Assembly: GCA_033675265.1 (NCBI GenBank)
Contig: JAUJYZ010000658.1
Location: forward strand, 124,001 to 188,000
Direction of reading: 5' to 3'
DNA length: 64,000 nucleotides
Source: Actinostola sp. cb2023
Taxonomy: Eukaryota > Cnidaria > Anthozoa > Actiniaria > Actinostolidae
A model generated the notes under the pieces. That model made no database searches, was not told the DNA's origin, and saw nothing but the letters and a program-made list of their open reading frames with translations. Of the stretch, positions 1-13,800 are shown piece after piece; the first letter of the stretch is position 1; each line of letters starts with the position of its first letter. Position numbers and translations under genes: made by a program.

Positions 1-893
1 GCTCGCTTCTTCGCGTGTTCTGCCTTTCTTCTTGGGAGTTCGTAGGGGCTAGTAGTAATCACTACTCGAAAAGGCCAATTTTGCATTTTTAGAGTGTTTA
101 TAGCCATTATTCACCACAGAAGCCCCCAGGACAGCATCATTAAGCTTGACTGGTGTGGTAGAGACCGTTCTCCAGGAAGAAATCAGGAGTTTAGATACGA
201 ATTCACGATCACATTTCGACGTTGCCGTTTGGAAATTCAAAATGGCGGTCTCAATTGTGAAATCGTCTCTCTGGTCTTTCTGTGTTGGATTCCAGGACCT
301 ACAAAGGCATTTTTGGCGACTTTGGACTTGTAAAGAATGCAACCGGTGCAATATTTTGCCTGTAGGACCGAGTGGCTCGACACTCTATATCTTCTTCAAA
401 AACAGAGATTCGGGGAGATCTATGCCGAAATTCCCGGATGTTTCCCGGCATCTTTTTCGGGCGTGCAGAAGGAAAACACGTGTTAGCGAAAGTGGTCCTA
501 AGGAAATGGCTATTGTTCGGCGAGTTAAGGAAAAGAGAGGGCAAAATTCACGACTATATCAAGAAGAGAGATGGAAGTTTGCTGAGAAAGTGGCGTTTTG
601 TTTCGCAAGGATGTATTTTGGAAGAAAATCCAAGTCAAATGTCGGTCATTTTCGAGGTGTAAAATTGCGTCAAAAACACACATTTTTGATTTTTATGGCA
701 AACAAATTGAACTAATGCCCAGAAATCGGACCTGTAAGTCAGTTTACTTGAGGTTAAAATATGAAGAGTTATCTAGTTGTCACTAATAACTGGCCATGAG
801 ATCGATGTTACGAAAATTCAGAAAGTTAGAATTTTTCAAAGCACTATCGATGTTTACGGCCGGTTTCGGCCGGTGTAGGAGCGAATGGGTTAA
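1..893 (-). mobile_element. piggyBac-like non-autonomous element, truncated by window edge
   Basis: Bases from about 75 to 893 repeat, inverted, the element at 48110-49130. The right end is TTAA (890-893), the same target type as the second copy. Short ORFs inside (e.g. 146-715) have no family resemblance and no transposase is visible. The first ~75 bases diverge from the second copy. Confidence 0.6.
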
Positions 894-904
894 ATATCTT
901 AAAC

Positions 905-1035
905 AAAAACACACGATGGAAGTTATCAGAACCATCTGACCCGGAATACGTCTGATTCGAGATCTTTATCTATGATCACCAACAAACAGTCTCCCTCGTC
1001 ACGCAACTGTCATTGCCATTGTCACAACGTTCGGA
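905..1035 (-). repeat. Dispersed repeat, family also at 25.0-25.4 and 40.6-41.1 kb
   Basis: The reverse complement shares GTTGCGTGACGAGGGAGACT and a block around GCATAGATAAAGATCTC with the two other loci. Copies in both orientations suggest an old transposon family. Bases 1036-1138 show nothing recognisable. Confidence 0.5.
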
Positions 1036-1148
1036 ACTTTACAGTATATCAGTAAAAACGTTAATAGCCCGACTTCACGCTATTAGAGCGTCTTGTTCGG
1101 CAATCTAAATATAGACGAGAATATATTTAGATTTTTGTCCCTTGACCT

Positions 1149-1969
1149 CATTCTCGTACCCAGAGCCCGCTCGTCATTTGGTTTGTCGCTGGCTCTGGGA
1201 AACACTGAAATTTTAGCGAATTTCATTGGTTGTTGAAATCAACAATGAATGATCGTATTTGATTGGTCCATGAGATAAACAAAGATTCAAACTTGCAAAG
1301 CGAAGGAAGCGAATGACAGCGACGGTTGTAGTAATTTCATACAATATTATTTTCAAAAACTATATACCTTTTTTGAATAATAAATCAATGGAAACTGTGT
1401 AGACATAAATTCGTGAAGGGAGATCTAACAATACATAAATTATAAAAGTAACGGCTACAGACACAATCTGGACACAATCGATCGTACTCGCTTTGAGCAT
1501 TCAAAGGAATATCAGTTTATAATTCGAGAGAAACAATAACAAAGCGGAAGACAGGAAGGCTCACATGCAAGATTATATTAGAACATGTATTTATCGTCCA
1601 GCCTTTATCGCAACAGAGCCAGAGAAGAACCGGTGATGAACGTCGAAGGGCTTTTAAACGGCTACACGAAGATAAATGTACAAACTTGTGTACTTGTTAC
1701 ATTGTTTGAATATTCAAACCAACGTAAACACTACGTAGCCAGTAGACTCTTCCACAGTACCCGTTCTCAGCGGTCTTTAGTATGAGCATGCGCTCTGACG
1801 ACTTGGTCGTCAAAATTTGACGACCGAGCAACAGGGTTTCCCAGAGCCAGCGACAAACCAAATGACGAGCGGGCTCTGGGTACGAGAATGTCCCAGAGGA
1901 CCACTCACCCCTCTCGTTCCCAGAGCCAGCGACAAACCAAATGACGAGCGGGCTCTGGGTACGAGAATG
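1149..1969. mobile_element. Mutator-like long-TIR element, copy A
   Basis: Terminal inverted repeats begin CATTCTCGTACCCAGAGCCC. The flanks carry the direct repeat CCCTTGACCT (1139-1148 and 1970-1979), read as a target duplication. The right terminal repeat is doubled in tandem (1841-1893 and 1913-1969). The interior matches copy B at 2240-2971; no transposase is seen. Confidence 0.7.
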
Positions 1970-1979
1970 CCCTTGACCT

Positions 1980-2230
1980 CAGGTGCTTCCCCTGATTGGT
2001 TTGTGCTTTGTAATCTTTCTTGTGGGTTTGCGAAGAAAGAGGTCGTCGTGTTGAGATGCGTGTTGACAGGAGCCCATTACTAGTAATGGGCTCCTGGTGT
2101 TGATAAGTTTCGTGGTCTCGTTCCCAGTCCCACTCGATTGCAGATTCATGACTGCGATGAACCAAAAAAAAATACCAACTGTAATTATAGACTCGGCCCG
2201 GCCTTAGGCCTGGGCCCGAGTAATTAGCCC
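1980..2230. other. Spacer between two Mutator-like elements
   Basis: Contains a short palindrome (GGAGCCCATTACTAGTAATGGGCTCC near 2071, described by position because of its symmetry) and GGCC-rich palindromic sequence near 2196-2215. No gene seen. Confidence 0.4.
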
Positions 2231-2239
2231 AGAGAAAAT

Positions 2240-2971
2240 CATTCTCGTACCCAGAGCCCGCTCGTCATTTGGTTTGTCGCTGGCTCTGGGAATCCCTGAA
2301 ATTTTAGCGAATTTCATTGGCTGATGAAATCAACAATGACTGATCGTATTTGATTGGTTCATGAGATCAACAAAGATTCAAACTTGCAAGGCGAACGAAA
2401 GGAATGACAGCGACGGTTGTATTTTCATACAATGGTATTCCGTTATTGAATTATAAAGCTATGGAAATGAGAGTGACTGTGTAGACATAAATTGATCTGA
2501 ATTCGTAAAGGGAGATCCAACAATACATAAATTATAAAAGTAAAGTAACGGCTACAGACACAATCGATCGTACTCGCTTTGAGTATTCAAAGGAATAGTT
2601 TTTATAATTCAAGAGAAACAATAACAAAGCGGAAGACAGGAAGGTTCACATGCAAGATTATATTAGAACATGTATTTATCGTCCAGCCTTTACCGCAACA
2701 GAGCCAGAGAAGAACCGGTGATGAACGTCGAAGGGATTTTAAACGGCTACACGAAGATAAATGTACAAACTTGTGTACTTGTTAGTTTGAATATTCAAAC
2801 CAACGTAAATACTACGTAGCCAGTAGACTCTTCCACAGTACCCGCTCTCAGCGGTCTTTAGTATGAGCATGCGCTCTGACGACTTGGTCGTCAAAATTTG
2901 ACGACCGAGCAACAGGGTTTCCCAGAGCCAGCGACAAACCAAATGACGAGCGGGCTCTGGGTACGAGAATG
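2240..2971. mobile_element. Mutator-like long-TIR element, copy B
   Basis: Perfect 53-bp terminal inverted repeats (2240-2292 and 2919-2971) flanked by the exact 9-bp direct repeat AGAGAAAAT (2231-2239, 2972-2980). A 9-bp duplication with long TIRs is typical of Mutator-like elements. No transposase, so non-autonomous. Confidence 0.8.
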
Positions 2972-2980
2972 AGAGAAAAT

Positions 2981-3249
2981 TCCCTCTGCTCGCAGGGTAG
3001 GGTAACGCAGATGGCGATTTTATTCTGAAATTTTATATCTTCGCGCAGAGGTACCATTTGCTCAGATGTGAAGCGAATTTATTAGATGACAAGCGATGTT
3101 TTTCGTCCAGTTTCTCTTTTAAAACGGCGTTCAAATTTCTTTGACATTTTCAAAAAAATAAATAAAATGATGTAATCACTTCCATATATCTTACTCTATC
3201 TATACTAATAACGTCCTAGAAATGATACGATAAGAATAAGGAGAATTAT
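2981..3249. other. Non-coding region downstream of GTF3C2
   Basis: AT-rich sequence following the GTF3C2 stop on the minus strand; presumably its 3' UTR and flank. No gene seen. Confidence 0.4.
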
Positions 3250-6200
3250 TTATTCATCTTCTATTGGTTTAGGGCCATGTGACTTGATCTCTTTCGCGTG
3301 ATGTATTCTAACCAATCCCGAGGCACCACCTGATGCAATCCACGTCAGAGCTTGTTTGTTGGGGTTCCATCGTACCTAAAAACATTGACGATGACAATAG
3401 CAACGACAATAACAACAACAACAACAACAACAACAAGAGCGTCTGTCTTATAGAGGTGTCCATCATAGCGAGGTGTCAATGTTAGAGAAATGTATGTCCA
3501 GAGAAGTGTCAGTCATAGACAGGCGTATGTCTGGAGGTGTCAGTCTTAGAGAAATGTCAGTCTTAGAGAAATGTCCATCTTATACCCTATTCACACCAAG
3601 GCTTAAACATGGTTTAAGGTGGTTTAACTAAACAGGTTTAGAAATTTATCTACAAACGCCATGCAACTTTTGGCACAAAACTGCTGGTAAACCGTCCTTT
3701 ATGTTGCACAGTAGAAATACCAGGTAGTTTGATTCTTGTGAAATTAAATGCCCTTGAATTATAGAAGCGAGAATAAACTCAGTTTAACTAAACAAGGTTT
3801 GGTGTGAATGGGGTATTAGAGAAATGTCCATCTTAGAGAAATGTCCATCTTAGAGAAATGTCCATCTTAGAGAAATGTCCATCTTAGAGAAATGTCCATC
3901 TTAGAGAAATGTCCATCTTAGAGAAATGTCCGTCTCAGACAGGCGTATCACACGACGGACAGTTCTAGAGAGGTGCCGTAGAGAGGTGTCAGTGTTAAAG
4001 AGGTGTCAGTGTTAGAGAAGTCTCAGTCACAGAGAGGTGTCAGTCATAGATAGGTGTCAGTCATAGAGAGGTGTCAGTCATAGAGAGGTGTCAGTCATAG
4101 AGAGGTGTCAGTCACATAGGTGTCAGTCATAGAGAGGTGTCAGTCATAGAGAGGTGTCAGTCATAGAGAGGTGTCAGTCATAGAGAGGTGTCAGTCACAT
4201 AGGTGTCAGTCATAGAGAGGTGTCAGTCATAGAGAGGTGTCAGTCATAGAGGTGTTAGATGTGTTCGTCTAGTTGCACGACATATCTCACCTTATGAATG
4301 GATTGTAGAGATGAGCTGTTGTAACGATACACCCCAGGAGTTTGTTTATGTTCAACGTCATTCGTGGCTAGCATCTTGTTAAACTGTAACTACAACAACA
4401 GAAACCTTCTTTTATATTCACTAAAGCTACAATACCGACAAAGATGGCGGCTCGTCTATTTTACCACAATCCTTTGCCCGCCAAAAAACTACACCTTGTA
4501 AAATATCGCAACGGAGAGTTTTGAGAATATCAAAATTTACATGTATGAAGCTGTTACCAGGGGTGCTTACCATTTACTCGGAAAAACCGGAAATTCCGGT
4601 TGAAAAAAACAAATGGTATGTGTCATTCCGATCGGAAAGTTTCGGAAAACTCGGTCTAGCGATTGAGGTAACCACTCCCGCTCTTTTCGGGGTTTTCCCG
4701 TAGACGCGTGTACCATTAGACCGAGTTTTCCGGAATTTTACGATCGGAATGACACATACGGTTTTTATTCAAACCGGAATTTCCGGTTTTTCCGAGTAAA
4801 TGGTAAGCACCCCAGCTTTATTTATGGGAACGTGTCAGAGGTTGTAGATGTGAGTAGTCAGTACTGATTTAGGTTCACAAAGGATTGTGGTAGAATCTAG
4901 AGCCACGGTCTTCCTTTGTAGAGCGGATGGGAAGATTTCCTTAGTATAAACTCTCCTTGATAGCACATTAAGAAGGGCATTGTTTGCTTGTCATTTGAAG
5001 GCAGATATTGAGACCCCGGATTGAGACAACCCCAGCCAACCGGGCAGTGGTATAAGTTTATTAATTAAAATAATAATAATAAAGAAAGAAAAATAAATGA
5101 AGTTGATTTTAATTGATTTTTCTTTCTTTCTTATTATTATTTGAATTATTAAGGTTTAGCAAGGACATCGAGACATCCACTTAACCAGCATGCAGACATC
5201 AACTGTGCTAGTCGTCTTTCGCAGCCGCCTGAGGTCGAGTCACGCAACGCTTCCCGCAACGTCTGGTCACGCAACGTCTGGTCACACAACGTCTGGTCAC
5301 ACAACGTCTGGTCACACAACGTCTGGTCACACAACGTCTGGTCACACAACGTCTGGTCACACAACGTCTGGTCACACAACGTCTGGTCACACAACGTCTG
5401 GTCACGCAACGTCTGGGGGCGGGAAACGTTGCGTGACTCTACCTCACTGCGAAGGAGACTACCACTGTGCAGGCTCAGACAGTAACTTACACGATTTCTG
5501 TCTTTAAAGACCAAGCGTGAGTCATTGATTGTTTCCTCTATACTGGGACACTTTCGCTTCATGTCGTCCTTCCCACTATCTTTCTTCTGCTGCTGTGTGC
5601 CATCGGTATTTTCTACCTCGGTGTTCGAGTTGCGATCTTCCAAATGAATTCTGTAAAGATACTGAAGAAGAAACACAAACTTTCAGTATCCCGCTGCATG
5701 CAAGTACTCGATAGAGCACGATACCACAACGGAAAATGCACGGAATGAACACGAAACGTCACGGAATGAACACGAAACGGCACGGAATGAATACGAAACG
5801 ACACGGAATGAACACGAAACAAACTTGGCGATCTTCAAAATGAATTCTGTAAAGATACTGAAGAAGAGACACAAACTTTCAGGGTCCCGTATAATTAAAC
5901 TAACTATTTTGTAACTAATTTGTTTTCACTTTGTGCAGGATTAGAAGCTGCAATTTTCTGTAGTTTAATTAGGATTTAGGTTTCTCCCATGATGCTATAT
6001 GGTCTCAGATTTGTCTTTCTTAAAATATAAATATATTTTATAAATAGGTGTACAGCGGTAAATACCCATTTATTGATTGACGACACTTGCGATATGACCT
6101 TGGATAGGATGACGTCACCAGTTATATCTGAACTAGCGGCAACGTCAATCCACTTGTTGAACGATAGGGACTGTGGAGAAATGGTATGGTTTCAATAGAC

Positions 6201-7767
6201 GTTAAGAAAGAAATAGAAAGGAAGGAAAGAAGAGAGGAAGAGAGGGATGAAGGAAGGAAGGAAGGGAAGGAATGCAGAGAGGGAAGAAGGGAGGATGGAG
6301 AGGGTAGGAAGGAAGGGGGGGTAGGAAGGAAGGGAGGAGAGGAAGGAAGGAGAGGAAGGAAGGGAGGAGAGGAAGGAAGGGAGGAGAGGAAGGAAGGGAG
6401 GAGAGGAAGGAAGGAGAGGAAGGAAGGGAGGAGAGGAAGGGAGGGAAGGAGGAAGGGAAGTGAGGAAGGAATGCACAGAGGAAGGAATGCACAGAGGAAG
6501 GAAGGGAGGAGAGGAAGGGAGGAGAGAAAGGGAGGGAAGGAGGAAGGGAAGTGAGGAAGGAATGCACAGAGGAAGGAATGAACAGAGGAAGGAATGCACA
6601 GAGGAAGGAATGCACAGAGGAAGGAAGGGAGGAGAGGAAGGGAGGGAGGAAGGAAGCTAAAAGGAAAGGAGTGAGCGACACTTACCCACATATTACACCC
6701 ATGATGACAAACCAGACGCAACTGGTCGGCGGATGGGATATTACAATACCGTAACGATGGCTGCTCCTTTTGATATAACTCTTGTTCACAGTAGAGAAAC
6801 CCATTAATATGCAAAGGCCACTCAATCTCATAAGGATATCCTAAAATGTACATACAATATACAAGTTTTAGTTTCAATAGTACAGTTGGACCTCTCAGAG
6901 CCACCACCCTTATTGTCAGGCAAGGGTGATCACTTAGGAGAGGTGGTTGCTTACAAGAGGTAGTACTTAATAACCATGTTAGGGCATACAGTCAGACTCT
7001 CAGAGAGCCACCACCCTTATTGTCAGGCAAGGGTGATCACTTAGGAGAGGTGGTTGCTTACAAGAGGTAGTACTTAATAACCATGTTAGGGCATACAGTC
7101 AGACCTCTCAGAGCCACCACCCTTATTGTCAGGCAAGGGTGATCACTTAGGAGAGGTGGTTGCTTACAAGAGGTAGTACTTAATAACCATGTTAGGGCAT
7201 ACAGTCAGACCTCTCAGAGCCACCACCCTTATTGTCAGGCAAGGGTGATCACTTAGGAGAGGTGGTTGCTTACAAGAGAGTAGTACTTAATAACCATGTT
7301 AGGGCATACAGTCAGACCTCTCAGAGCCACCACCCTTATTGTCAGGCAAGGGTGATCACTTAGGAGAGGTGGTCGCTTACAAGAGGTAGTACTTAATCAC
7401 CATGTTAGGACATTTTGGACCTCTCAGAGCCACCACCCTTATTGTCAGGCAAGGGTGATCACTTAGGAGAGGTGGTCGCTTACAAGAGGTAGTACTTAAT
7501 AACCATGTTACATACAGTTGGACCTCTCAGAGCCACCACCCTTATTGTCAGGCAAGGGTGATCACTTAGGAGAAGTGGTCGCTTACAAGAGGTAGTACTT
7601 AATAACCATGTTAGGGCATACAGTTGGACCTCTCAGAGCCACCACCCTGCACTTACAAGTACTCATAGAGTAGTGTCTTTCCTGTTACCTTTTTTAAGAA
7701 GAATCTGTGGCATCATTGGGGATTTCAGATCCCATATTTTGTAAGCCCGCTCTTCACTACCTAGAAC

Positions 7768-7857
<90 letters not shown>

Positions 7858-10800
7858 TAGCCACATAATCCATAGAAAAAAAGTACGCCACGAGACATAG
7901 TCGAGTGGCATGACTGTTGTTCTCACCATATTATGACATCTTCTGTGCATCTATAAGAGTACAGACGCATGGCTAAATGGAATCTATTTGTTTTATAATA
8001 TTTTGTGAATTGAGTGATATTGTGACGTCATCTGTGCATCTGGGCCCAGTTGTTCGAAAGTGGGTTAACGCTAACCCACGGTTAAATATAGCCTCTCATC
8101 CAATCAAATAGCCAGAATAGCTATATTTAACCCTGGGTTAGCGTTAACCCGCTTTCGAACAACTGGGCCCTGTACTCTAATAACACACGGCCCTCGACCA
8201 ATCAAAACGCGCGTAATAATACAATAATTATTAAGTAAATAAATATAATTGCATAACGAAGTTTTTGGTGGGCAATATAACATGCTGCAACCATGCACTA
8301 TGCATGGCATCACTGGCACTACTGCATGTCATGTTGCAACACATGCGCAATTACTATTAGAGTCGTTTCGCATGAGTGGGAAGTAGTTACGGTACGGTTC
8401 ATGCCATGTGGTGACCGTGCCGTGTCCAAGTATTCTGATTGGTTGAGCAATGATTTGGCGCGCTGTGATTGGTTGAATAGATGTCTTCGATTCTGTATTA
8501 CACAGGGAATACGATACAACATGTATCACTCACCGGTCACTATAATATCTTGATTTGACGGACATAAAGCCAAGTCTCTTACTAATGACGCATGCGCATT
8601 GAACAGAACAAATGGTGCCATACCTGCACACAGCAACAAGAATGTACAGTAAATGATCACTACAAGGATACACCCCTGAGCTGGACACAACTCCAAGTAG
8701 GGTTCTTTTCCTGATCCATTACAGCATTGCTTTATTCTAAATCCCTTTCTTCTATCATGGAGATCTGGGGTGGGGTGGGGTGGGGTCATTGTAGTTGAGG
8801 TACTGCCCATGAAAAGGGGTGGTAGTGGGGTGGGGTCAGTGTGGTAGGTGGTAGTGGGGTCAGTGTGGTTGGTGGTAGTGCAATGGTAGCAGTAGTAGTG
8901 ATGGTAGTGGTAGCAGTAGTAGGGGTGGTAGTGGTAGTGGTAGTACGGTGGTAGCAGTAGTGGTGATGGTAGTGGTAGCAGTAGTAGGGGTGGTAGTGGT
9001 AGTGGTAGTACAGTGGTAGCAGTAGTGGTGATGGTAGTGGTTTTGAGGTGGGATGGTAAAGACAATGACAACATATATTTACGTAAAGTATGCTGTTCAT
9101 TTCCCAGTGACTTTCTCAGCAATGACGACTGTGATGTTAAATTCCACACGGCCACGGTGCCTGGGAACAAATACTATTTGGTTAAAACAATTGTACTGTT
9201 ACTATAGCAACACCGAAATCTGCGATACTGATAACATCAACAGCAGCAATACCGTGACAGTGTAACTAGGAGAGGAGAGGTAATCAAACTCACCGTCAGA
9301 AAATCCAGCAGCAATTCTATTGAAGGGTTTGATTACTGACCAGTCCACACACAGTGCCATGCCACGCTGTCCCTTGTAGTTCACATTAACAGGGCATGGA
9401 TATAGGTCCACCTGAGAAGTGCAGTGTACCATCACTACAAAACAACAAATACAATTTTAAGGTATTTATAAGTAGCCTGTGAATGGTAGTGATAGTAGTA
9501 GTGGTAGTAGTGACAGTGGTAGTAGTAGTGATGGCAGTGCTGGTGGCAATGAGGATTATTAATGGTGGTGGTGGTAATGAGTATTAGTTGTGGTGCATTA
9601 GTAGTGGTGGTAGTAGTGATGGTGGTGGTGGTGGTGGTTGTGGTTGTGGTTGTGGTGGCAATGAGTATTAGTAGTGGTGGTGTGGTGTGGTGTGGTAGTG
9701 GTGGTAGTGGTGGTGGTTGTGGTTGTGGTGGCAATGAGTATTAGTAGTGGTGGTGGTGATGGTGGTCTATTTCATCATGATTTATTGAGATTTATTAAAC
9801 TTACCTCGGTTAAATGAACTATTTTGTTTCTCGTCAACTGCGTTGTCTTCATACATGGGCAGCTTGGACAACAACTTGTCTGGATGGGGAATACTAGACC
9901 AACAAAACAACAGAATAAGTAACATGTCATCTTCAAGTGGTCCAAATAGTGAGACTCTCTAAAGCGACAAGTGCACACTAGTCGCACTAAAGATTGTGAC
10001 ATCATTGATAATGGTGCCTGGTATGCAAACAATATGGCGACGTTCACCATGACGTCCATGTGTAAGCCATTGCTAAGTAATGTGCCAACCAGAGATTGAT
10101 TGTCTGCTGAAATAAAGCAACGTATGAAGAGCTATTGTAATCATGGTTGGCAAATTAACATTACAAAGTCAATGAGACGTCAATGCTTCCAAACAGTGAA
10201 CATCGCTATAGAACCATCCATGGGCCAAGTGTGGTGGTGGTAAGAGGATACTCCTATAGGTCTGAAAATCTGCACAGCAGTCATGTGTGAACCCCAACGT
10301 CTTTCACGTTTTCTACACTTATAGTTATAGTTACCTCAGGATGCGTACTATGCCATCGCCACAAGCAACAGCCAGAAGGCCTAGTCTAGAAACACAGTCA
10401 TCCTGAAGAATAGAAATGGAGGTGTGAAAACTGGAAAATACGAGCTATTATAAAATAATTTAGATATAACGAGCACTCTGATTGGTCAAGCAGCATTCAC
10501 TATAACTCCATATAATATTACACAATAATAATATTTAGAGTATTTATATAGCGCATCGTGAAACCTTGATGCACTTTTCAATACACACACTTTGAATGGT
10601 TGAGGGTTGTGTGTTATTAGAGTGCATACACACATATGACAGGGGTCGGGTATACTGGGTTATATTCTTATTGGGTGGGACGTGGTGTATTGTATTTTAA
10701 AGGGGACTTCGTATTCTATTGTACAACACCTGCCTTATGGGCGAATCTTGAAAAAATAAAAAAAAAATAAAATAAAATAAAATAAAATAAAATAAAATAA

Positions 10801-13800
10801 AATAAAATAAAATTAATTGACAGCACAAAATCATGCAATTCTCAAAATATTATAAAACAAAATAATTATTATAGATTGCATTTTATGGTGTGTCTACTCT
10901 TATGTACAAAATCACAGCACATTCTAAAAAAGAATTACAGTAAAACAAAATTTTTGTTCTCACCAGTCATATTGCATTTTGTGGTGTGTCTACTCTTATG
11001 CAACATGTAGTGCAACCAAAGTAGAGGCCAAGCGAATGCTGCAATCTCATCAAAATCTGAAAGTGAACTGCTAAACTAATTCCACTTACATCAGTGGATG
11101 TATCAGTAGACTGCCATGTTCCGTTAGGACACCAGGACATCTTCCATACTGGACCATAGTCATGCGCGATACAGAGAGCCAGCACAGGACAATCACCTGA
11201 CCTAAATAGCAAACAATAAATACTAGTTACAAGACCAAGGCTGTCCAACAAGATGTCTACGAGGGGTGATTTAAGTGAGAATAGGATGAAGATAACATTT
11301 TTTTGGGTCTAAGCTGTTATTTTTGTTTGTGGTGGGATAGACTGCAAAACAGCCTCTCCCTTTTTGCGAAACTCCTTTGAGGAGAATTGAAGTTCGATTG
11401 AGTCGTTGACCAGGCCGAGAGAGAACAAGGCCAAACTTCAACTCTTCTTGACAGAGTTTTGTGAAGAAGTACATTGTAGGGGCTGTTTCGCAGTCTAGTG
11501 GTGGGAGAATTGACATGACAGAAAGGGGATGAGGGAAGAAGATAATACTATTACCAGGGTAGCAAAGGGGTTACAAGTGACGCGTGATTTGGCCCAAAAA
11601 TGGTGCGTGAATTGTGAAAAACACTTCACAAACAGAAGATAAAACCGTGATCCGTGAATGTCCAAGAAAGACATGTGTGAAATGGCTTAAATGATTCTTT
11701 TGAGTCATGAATTTACGAAAAAAATGGCATGTGATCACAACCCCCACCCCCCCTTTGACACCCTGTATTACCTTCCTTCCTTTCCCTTCCTCTTATTCTA
11801 AACCCCAGCAGTAAAGTTACAATACCTTGATGAAGTATTTGATAATGTTCCTATATTCCATATTTGTAGTGTCCCATTGTCTTTATGACTCTTATATGAA
11901 TGGTAAGCCTTAGATGAATCAACGAAAAATGCTTCAAAAACATGCACCCTACCCTTCAATACCACCAGTAACACAGGCTACATTGTAGCCATAAGCTTTA
12001 TATATTTTTTATTGAATCAAATTTTGGTCAAGAACAGAAGAGGGAAGAAGAAACAACAAGACAAATAAATAGATATAGCGCACTCTCCAGAAAAAACAAA
12101 CATTATTTGAAAAATAGATAAACAATATATTGACAAATAGATTAATTTTTTTTTTTTTAAATCTTCTTCCCTCTTCTGTTATTGACCAAAATTTGATTCC
12201 ATGAAAAATATATACTTTATTATTTCTATAGCGCACTCTCTCAGAATTGCCCAAATGCGTTTTTTACATATATATGTACAATTCAAAAAGTCTAAAAATC
12301 AAGTATGAGAAAAAATATATATATCTGTCTAAATAAGCTGTAAGCTTCCATAAGTGCATTTTCTCAACACTACAGAACCCATCCACAGGGAACCCAATAG
12401 AGTATTTTCTGTCTGACACATTTAGGCAGTAAAACTATATTCTCACCGTTTTGTAGGATCTGTGTGTGCTAACAACTAAGTATTGATCTACACTTTGTTC
12501 AGTATCTAGAAACAGATGGAAACAAATAGTTAACTCTGTCATCTTTATTGTCTTGAAGACTTGCATGGCAAAATGGAAGGAGAGAAAAAAAATGGGGAGA
12601 GAAAAAAATGGAAGGAGAGAAAAAAATGGAGAGAGAAAAAAATGAGAGAAAAAAATGGGAGAAAAAATGGAAGGAGAGAAAAAAATGGGAGAGAAAAAAA
12701 TGGAAGGACAGAAAAAATGGAAGGAGAGAAAAAAATGGAAGGACAGAAAAAAATGGAAGGACAGAAAAAAAATGAAAGGACAGAAAAAATAAATAGGAGA
12801 GACAGCGTAACAGGAGTCCTGAAGGTAGAGGAAGCAAGGATTACAGTGTTGTCATGATTTTTGTCACTACATACCAGGGATAGGGCACCAACTGAGTCCC
12901 CACACAGGACCCCCTGTGTAAAATGTTCGGTCGCCATAGTTCCCACCTGTGTAAAGAAAAGATTGATATATTTGTCCCGTGGTGATATTACTAAGCAAAA
13001 ACAAACATTAATGACTTACTGTCATCTTTAGGTAAGCTTGTAAACAAAGGTAACTGGATGTCGTCAGCATCTTTCTGTACATCGTTATCAGGTCGCAATA
13101 TAACGAAGTGTGGTGATAATGATGATGTAGGAATGTAGTCTGATATTTCACTATTGTAACAAGGAAACACAACAACAACAACAACATATTTATTATTACC
13201 CTTTGTTAATAACATTTACAATATAAGTGTTAACCACAAAGAATAACTATATAAGCTAATCTAGCTGAGTAACAATTTAAGATTATCAATGGTTGCATTA
13301 GAGAAACACAAACTGACTGACCCGAGTGATTGATTGACTGACCACCTGAATGACTGACTGACTTAGAACGAGATGACTGATTGACTGATAAATCAACCAC
13401 CTGACTGATGACTGACTGACTTAGAACTAGATGACTGATTGACTGATAAATCAACTGACCAACTGACCAACTGCCTGACTGAGTGATCAATTGAATGACT
13501 GACTGACTGACCGACAAAATGCCTGACTGACTGACTAGATGACTGACTGCCTGACTAGATGACTGATTGACTGATGAATCAACTGACCATCTAACTGCCT
13601 GACTGATTAGCTGAATGACCTGTAACTTGACATGGCTGACAGTCTACTGACCAACTGATTGGATGGCTAACTTACTGACAGGTCAATCTATCAACTTACT
13701 CACTAACTGATTCATTGAATGACTTGTAACTGGATGACTGAGAATCTGACTGATTCATTGTCAGATTGACTGATCTATCGACTGTCCAACTGACAGACAG

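Noticed and set aside
146..715. 189-codon ORF and the similar 97- to 152-codon ORFs at 48.3-49.0 kb
   Set aside because: They lie in a repeat, overlap in several frames, have no recognisable motif and no splice context.
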